A stretch of DNA of 10,657 bases. It comes from Syntrophomonadaceae bacterium. Its GTDB lineage: Bacteria; Bacillota; Syntrophomonadia; Syntrophomonadales; Syntrophomonadaceae. This document shows positions 6,328 through 10,657 of this stretch, in pieces (within the stretch, counting starts at the first letter, position 1; every line of letters starts with the position of its first letter). The notes under the pieces were generated by a model. It ran no database searches and was not told the origin of the DNA. It worked only from the letters and a program-made list of their open reading frames with translations. The position numbers and the translations under genes are program-made. The stretch is from positions 1 through 10,657 of the forward strand of contig JAQVWB010000049.1 of the NCBI GenBank assembly GCA_028698695.1, in the 5' to 3' direction.

Positions 6328-8247
6328 TTATATATTTGATCTGGATGTAATTTGTCCTGAAGAGACTAAGCTATAGCCCCCTATTAAATTAATATGGTTT
6401 TTAAACTCATCACTTCTAATAACGCTTAGGAGTTGCTCAAGTCGTATGTCGCCCAACCGTTCCGGCAAAATACATAAATCGTAACTTTCTTCTGCCAACG
6501 AGACAAAATCCAAATCCAATGCACGGGCACTGGAGTATATTCCCAGGGCAACATCACCGGCGTCATTTTTTACTGCAGCTGCCACGGCCAGATGCGTATA
6601 TTCCTCGCGGTTATAACCATATATGGAATTGCTGTCAATCCCTTGCTGTTGCAACAAAAAGTCAAGTAAAAGTCTGGTACCGGAGCCCTTTTGACGATTA
6701 ATATAACGAATATTATCCCGGGTGATATCCTGCAAAGACTGGACATTTAAAGGGTTACCTTTTTTTACTATTAAACCTTGCTGGCGACTGACCAGATTAA
6801 TCAGACACCAATTCTGACCTGGCAAATAACGATTAACATAGCTGGTATTATATTCCCCGGTTTCATAGTCCAATAGATGAATTCCGGAGAAATGAGTTTC
6901 GCCCCGACGTAAAGCCATTAAACCGCCCATACTGCCTACATTGCTGGAAATGAGCCGTAATCCATAAGATTTGTACAATAGATCAGCCAGGATATCGATA
7001 CTCATGTCATGGCTGCCGATACATACCAGGGTTTCATCAAGAACTTTGCGAGGACGCCAGAGTTTGACCTGACAAGCTTCACCGGCATTAATTCCTTCTT
7101 TGCCACGGGGTATAACAGTTAACCCATCAGCTTTTACCAGACTGGTAGTTATGCCGGCCCCTCTGTTTAGGGGGTAAGCCAGATATTTTCCTTCCATATA
7201 AGCCAAATTAACATAAATGAACTCGTCAACGCCCATTGAAGAGGCAATTTTTCTGGACATTTGGGCAGTGATAGTTTTCGGTTCCGGCAGGTCAATAGCT
7301 TGTTTTTTTAACAATACCGGCTTTGCAAACAAGGAAAAAACCAGTTGGGCAGAAATAGGGTAACCTGGTACTCCTATAACCGGTTTATTATCTATAATAC
7401 CCAGGATAGCTGGTTTGCCTGGGCGGGTAGCAATACCATGAACTATTAATTCCCCTAATTCTTCTATAATTGATGAGGTGTAATCTTCCCGTCCAGCGGA
7501 AGAACCTGAACAAACCACTATAAAATCAGCCTGGTCTTTAACTGATAAAACTGCCTGTTTAATTGCTTGCCGGTCATCTACAACTATTTTCTGTCGCCAG
7601 GGTACAGCCCCCCATTCCAGGCATAATCCGCTTAGCATATGACTGTTTGATTCTACAATCTCACCGGGAGCCATTTCCGGATTCCCGTATTCAACTAATT
7701 CAGTTCCAGTAGGGATAATAGCTACTACCGGTTTTTTTACAACTTCTATGTCCTTAATGGCAGCATTTAATAAAGCAGCAATTTCGTATGACCCAATAGT
7801 TTGCAAACTGGTCATTACCATATCACCAGTTACCAAATCTTCGCCAACCGAGCGAATATGCTGCCAGGGGACAGCTGCTTTGATAATCTGTACAGAGTTT
7901 TCGATATAATTGACATCTTCTATCATTATTACCGCGTCATATTGCGGAGGGATATAATCACCGGTATCAACTTCCAGATATTGCTCTTTGGCAAGAGTAA
8001 TCGGATTAGTTTCCGTGGCCGCAAATGTAACCTCGGCTTTAACAGCAATTCCATCCATAGCAGAAGCAATATAGTGAGGTGATGAGCGTTTGGCAATAAC
8101 CGGGTGTAATGATATTCTGCCCTGAGAATTCAGGACCGGGATAGTTTCTCCCGTCAGATTAAAATAGTGAACTTGTTCCAATCGATTTAAAAATAGTTGT
8201 TGGGCTTTTTCCAGGGGCATATTTTCAATATAAACTTTGCGTGACAT
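6328..8247 (-). CDS. moeA: MoeA-type molybdenum insertase fused to a C-terminal substrate-binding-protein-like (molybdate/tungstate) domain
   Basis: The 639-residue protein has two parts. Residues 1 to about 400 are a full MoeA, the enzyme that inserts the metal into adenylylated molybdopterin. Motifs are SAMDGIAVKA (62-71, usually S.VDGYA), VGEDL (134-138), PTGTEL (179-184), SGSSAGREDYT (247-257), RPGKPA (275-280) and GVPGYPISA (292-300). Residues about 405-630 match the periplasmic-binding-protein-like domain (COG1910, PBP_like) found in LysR/ModE-type molybdate sensors. It includes IGSHDMSIDIL, SNVGSMGGLMALRRGE, HLLDYETGEYN, the KGSGTRLLLD loop (520-529) and AVAAAVKNDAGDVALGI. The architecture recurs in Clostridia and archaea; there is no signal peptide, so it acts in the cytoplasm. 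The second domain may bind molybdate or tungstate and feed the insertase, but this is inference. Start: ATG 8247 with AAGGAG (8261-8256) eight bases upstream. It is divergent from the next moeA. DGIA for DGYA and RPGKP for KPGKP are mild departures. Confidence 0.92.
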   Translation of the reverse strand: MSRKVYIENMPLEKAQQLFLNRLEQVHYFNLTGETIPVLNSQGRISLHPVIAKRSSPHYIASAMDGIAVKAEVTFAATETNPITLAKEQYLEVDTGDYIPPQYDAVIMIEDVNYIENSVQIIKAAVPWQHIRSVGEDLVTGDMVMTSLQTIGSYEIAALLNAAIKDIEVVKKPVVAIIPTGTELVEYGNPEMAPGEIVESNSHMLSGLCLEWGAVPWRQKIVVDDRQAIKQAVLSVKDQADFIVVCSGSSAGREDYTSSIIEELGELIVHGIATRPGKPAILGIIDNKPVIGVPGYPISAQLVFSLFAKPVLLKKQAIDLPEPKTITAQMSRKIASSMGVDEFIYVNLAYMEGKYLAYPLNRGAGITTSLVKADGLTVIPRGKEGINAGEACQVKLWRPRKVLDETLVCIGSHDMSIDILADLLYKSYGLRLISSNVGSMGGLMALRRGETHFSGIHLLDYETGEYNTSYVNRYLPGQNWCLINLVSRQQGLIVKKGNPLNVQSLQDITRDNIRYINRQKGSGTRLLLDFLLQQQGIDSNSIYGYNREEYTHLAVAAAVKNDAGDVALGIYSSARALDLDFVSLAEESYDLCILPERLGDIRLEQLLSVIRSDEFKNHINLIGGYSLVSSGQITSRSNI

Positions 8248-8268
8248 ACAACAGACTCCTTGCTGATA

Positions 8269-8297
8269 TTTATATTTCTATTTAGAATTTATCACAA
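8269..8297 (-). promoter_or_regulatory. Possible promoter for the MoeA-fusion gene
   Basis: Minus strand TTGTGA (8297-8292) and TATAAA (8274-8269) are 17 bases apart. A start near 8262 would leave a leader of only about 14 bases with the ribosome site at its very 5' end, which counts against it. The same stretch contains TGTGATAAAT, an alternative extended -10. Confidence 0.3.
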
Positions 8298-8338
8298 ATC
8301 AGCTTGCTAATACATCAGAGCAATTTATATTATCTTAT

Positions 8339-8366
8339 TTGACTGAGAATATAACTAAGGTATTAT
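8339..8366 (+). promoter_or_regulatory. Probable sigma-A promoter of the moeA pair
   Basis: TTGACT (8339-8344, five of six consensus) and TATTAT (8361-8366, five of six) are separated by 16 bases. They predict a start near 8373, about 36 bases ahead of the GTG at 8409. The region is otherwise A/T-rich, with no terminator or operator palindrome that I can support. Confidence 0.6.
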
Positions 8367-8408
8367 AAATAATGAAGATAGAAATTTGGTAGCTAATGAG
8401 GTGTTTTC

Positions 8409-9617
8409 GTGCGTGAATTCCTAGATGTTGTTACTGTTGATACAGCTCTGGAAAGAATGAAAAAAGTTTTTTCTCATAAAGATATGGAGTGGATACCACT
8501 TTCTAAATCGCATAATCGTTCTCTGGCAGAGAATGTAAGCAGTCCCGAACTACTGCCGGCTTTTACGCGCTCAACTGTGGATGGATATGCAATTAGAGCA
8601 CAGGATTCTTTTGGCAGCAGTGAGTCTTTGCCGGCTTTTTTAACTTTAAATGGAGAAGTTATAATGGGGAGGAGTTCGGAATTTTCATTATCATCGGGAG
8701 AATGTGCCTGGATTCCGACCGGAGGAATGCTGCCGGGGAATAGTGATGCAGTAGTTATGGTGGAATATACTGAAAAGCTTGATGAGAAGACCGTATTAAT
8801 ATATCGTCCGGTAGGACCGGGAGATAATACTATGTTAAAAGGTGAGGATATATCTCTGGGACAGGAATTATTCCCTGCCGGTTATCGCTTAAGGCCACAA
8901 GATATAGGGTTGATGGCTTCTTTGGGAATTACCGGAGTAGCTGTATTACGCCCAATAAAAGTAGGGGTTATTTCTACCGGAGACGAAGTTGTTCCAATTG
9001 AAAAATCGCCATTAACAGGACAAGTAAGGGATGTAAATACTTATGCTTTGGCAGCGGCAGTTGAGTCATGTGGAGCAATAGCCAAAACTTATCCCATAGT
9101 GAAAGATGACTTTGTCCTGCTTAAACAGGCTATGGAAGAAAGCCTGCAGGAAAATGACATGGTACTTATTTCGGGTGGCAGCTCAGTGGGCATTGCAGAT
9201 ATGACATTGAAAGTTTTATTGGATTTTCCCGATTCCGAGCTGATATTCCATGGTGTAGCAGTTAAGCCAGGAAAGCCGGCGATGGCAGTGCGGGAAGGTG
9301 AAAAACTGGTAATAGGATTGCCTGGTCATCCGGTATCGGCTTTGATGATGTTTTATACTCTGTGCAGCCCGCTGCTCAATCCATATCCTCTTCGTCAGAT
9401 CAGCGCGAAACTGTCCTTGAATGTTGCATCACAGGCGGGAAGAGATGATTTTATACCAGTTGGTTTTATGCAGGATGAGGAATATGTGGAACCCTTGCTG
9501 GGAAAATCAGGCCTTATGAGTATTTTGGCCCGTGCTGATGGTTATATCCATATACCTTACGAGAAACAAGGGATAAAGAGTGGCGAATCAGTGAAGGTTA
9601 CTCTTTTCCATTCATGA
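8409..9617 (+). CDS. moeA: Canonical MoeA molybdenum insertase
   Basis: The 402-residue protein (E. coli MoeA is 411) has all standard motifs. They are STVDGYA (55-61, with the Asp used in catalysis), the GED triplet (145-147), ISTGDE (188-193), ISGGSSVG with D264 (254-264), VKPGKP (285-290) and GLPGHPVSA (303-311). A short C-terminal domain IV follows (about 330-402). The enzyme hydrolyses adenylylated molybdopterin and inserts molybdate (or tungstate) in the cytoplasm; its product becomes bis-MGD for enzymes such as the formate dehydrogenase here. Start: GTG 8409-8411, with GAGGTG at 8398-8403 about five to seven bases ahead; no other in-frame start has a ribosome site. The second moeA begins 10 bases after its stop, so they share a transcript. 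This is the copy most likely to carry housekeeping insertion activity. Confidence 0.95.
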   Translation: MREFLDVVTVDTALERMKKVFSHKDMEWIPLSKSHNRSLAENVSSPELLPAFTRSTVDGYAIRAQDSFGSSESLPAFLTLNGEVIMGRSSEFSLSSGECAWIPTGGMLPGNSDAVVMVEYTEKLDEKTVLIYRPVGPGDNTMLKGEDISLGQELFPAGYRLRPQDIGLMASLGITGVAVLRPIKVGVISTGDEVVPIEKSPLTGQVRDVNTYALAAAVESCGAIAKTYPIVKDDFVLLKQAMEESLQENDMVLISGGSSVGIADMTLKVLLDFPDSELIFHGVAVKPGKPAMAVREGEKLVIGLPGHPVSALMMFYTLCSPLLNPYPLRQISAKLSLNVASQAGRDDFIPVGFMQDEEYVEPLLGKSGLMSILARADGYIHIPYEKQGIKSGESVKVTLFHS

Positions 9618-9627
9618 GGTGATTATT

Positions 9628-10657
9628 ATGTCCAGGGTTATTGTGAATTTGGAGACTGCAATACAGTTGTGTATTCAACCGGATAGAATTCCTTATGCAA
9701 AATATCTTGCCCTGGAAACAGCTGTGGATTATATAGTTGCTGAAGATATCATAGCCGGGATTAATATGCCCGGCTTTGTTCGTTCATTAGTGGATGGGTA
9801 TGCTCTGCATAGAGATACCATTAATCTGAATACGCCAACAAAAAAGCTCAGGATAGCAGGCGATATAGCTGCCGGGCAACCGGCTACCGTTCCCTTGTCT
9901 CCGGATATATGCTTTCGGGTAATGACTGGAGCCCAGGTTCCGCTTGGGACTGCCGCAGTCATTAAACAGGAACAGGCTGTCCGGCAGCAGGATTATATTT
10001 TTTATAAAGATTATGTCAAAGATAATGAGAACCTCCAATTGGCAGGAGATATAATTACTGCCGGAGACAAAATTGCTTGTGCGGGAAGCCGCTTAACTCC
10101 TGAAACATTGGAACAGATTGCCTGTGCAGGTATAAGCCATGTGCCTGTATTTGAAAAACCCCGCGTATATATTATTGTAACTGGTGCTGAATTGGACGAA
10201 CCGGGACAACCTTTAAGCGCAGGTCATATTTATAATAGCAACCGCACTCTTTTCAGTACTCTCATAACTAAAGCCGGTGGACAACCTGAGTCATCTGAAC
10301 TGGCTACAGTAGATGATTTGCCTGCTTTGATGCAAGAGATTAATGCTGCAGTTCATAATGCACCACTCGTTATTATAAGTGGCGGGACTTCAGACGGGCA
10401 ATATGATATTGTGCCAAAAGCCCTGGAAAAACTGGGCGCCCGATTTTTATTCCGGGAGTTGGATTTACGTCCGGCACACCGAACCTCAGCTGCCGTTCTT
10501 GATGAGAGTATTGTTTTTAATGTAACCGGTAATCCGTTTGGTGGAGTTATTATTTTTTATGCCTTGATTTCCCCGGTTTTTAAATGGTTGCAGGGTATGC
10601 GTAATTATGCAAATTCCTGGTTTGATTTTAAATTGGATTATGATTTACCCAGAATCA
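9628..10657 (+). CDS. Divergent MoeA paralogue (partial, 3' end outside window)
   Basis: The frame is open from ATG 9628 to the window end, 343 residues. A GAGGTG ribosome site (9616-9621) overlaps the upstream moeA stop. The fold is clearly MoeA-like: RSLVDGYA (52-59), TGAQVPLGTAAV (100-111), IVTGAELDEPGQPLSAG (183-199), ISGGTSDGQYD (250-260) and TGNPFGG (300-306). Several active-site motifs are altered. The KPGKP loop is replaced by LRPAHR (280-285), so both its lysines are gone. GED reads AGD (139-141). TGDE reads TGAE. GLPGNPVS is reduced to TGNPFG. The aspartates of DGYA and of SGGTSDGQYD remain. It is the second gene of a two-gene moeA unit. It may be a specialised insertase (for example for tungsten), a non-catalytic partner of the upstream MoeA, or a binding protein; the sequence cannot choose between these. 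Domain IV and the stop are not in view. Confidence 0.85.
   Translation, partial: MSRVIVNLETAIQLCIQPDRIPYAKYLALETAVDYIVAEDIIAGINMPGFVRSLVDGYALHRDTINLNTPTKKLRIAGDIAAGQPATVPLSPDICFRVMTGAQVPLGTAAVIKQEQAVRQQDYIFYKDYVKDNENLQLAGDIITAGDKIACAGSRLTPETLEQIACAGISHVPVFEKPRVYIIVTGAELDEPGQPLSAGHIYNSNRTLFSTLITKAGGQPESSELATVDDLPALMQEINAAVHNAPLVIISGGTSDGQYDIVPKALEKLGARFLFRELDLRPAHRTSAAVLDESIVFNVTGNPFGGVIIFYALISPVFKWLQGMRNYANSWFDFKLDYDLPRI

Noticed and set aside
9729..10038. Two overlapping minus-strand frames antisense to the third MoeA
   Set aside because: They lie opposite a continuous MoeA-like frame, show no family features and overlap each other.
1..10657. CRISPR arrays, insertion sequences, tRNA or rRNA genes
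   Set aside because: No regularly spaced repeats, transposase-like frames, terminal repeats or cloverleaf/rRNA motifs were seen anywhere in the window.

Overview
The window looks like chromosomal DNA from an anaerobic, low-to-moderate GC Gram-positive bacterium of the Clostridia. Evidence for this is the strong AGGAGG-type ribosome binding sites, some GTG starts, sigma-A-like promoters and A/T-rich intergenic DNA. A selenocysteine-containing, exported formate dehydrogenase with its own membrane cytochrome b, beside a second formate-dehydrogenase-like gene, would suit a syntrophic fatty-acid oxidiser such as the Syntrophomonadaceae. That placement is inference; the species cannot be fixed from this sequence alone.

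Layout. Positions 1-276 (+) are the C-terminal end of a molybdopterin oxidoreductase, probably a second formate dehydrogenase catalytic subunit, closed by a bidirectional terminator at 296-333. On the minus strand, reading from 6007 down to 1363, is a tight three-gene operon. It encodes the catalytic subunit with a twin-arginine signal and in-frame UGA selenocysteine (2873-6007), a four-cluster iron-sulfur subunit with a membrane anchor (2052-2870), and a four-helix di-heme cytochrome b (1363-2052). A strong terminator (1314-1339) ends this operon. Below it lies fdhE (388-1209, minus), encoding the formate dehydrogenase maturation factor, apparently with its own promoter. The 320-base gap at 6008-6327 holds the operon promoter and an inverted repeat.

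The right half is molybdenum-cofactor metabolism. A MoeA fused to a C-terminal molybdate/tungstate-binding-protein-like domain lies at 6328-8247 (minus). Divergent from it are a canonical MoeA (8409-9617, plus) and, 10 bases downstream, a third MoeA relative (9628 to window end, plus) that has lost several catalytic motifs.

How it fits together: MoeA proteins insert molybdenum (or tungsten) into molybdopterin, the resulting bis-MGD cofactor goes into the formate dehydrogenase, and FdhE helps mature it. The enzyme is probably exported by Tat and would exchange electrons between formate outside the cell and the membrane quinone pool through the Fe-S and cytochrome b subunits. The most notable features are the recoded UGA with its stem-loop (an ORF caller splits this gene in two) and the cluster of three MoeA paralogues with graded loss of active-site motifs.
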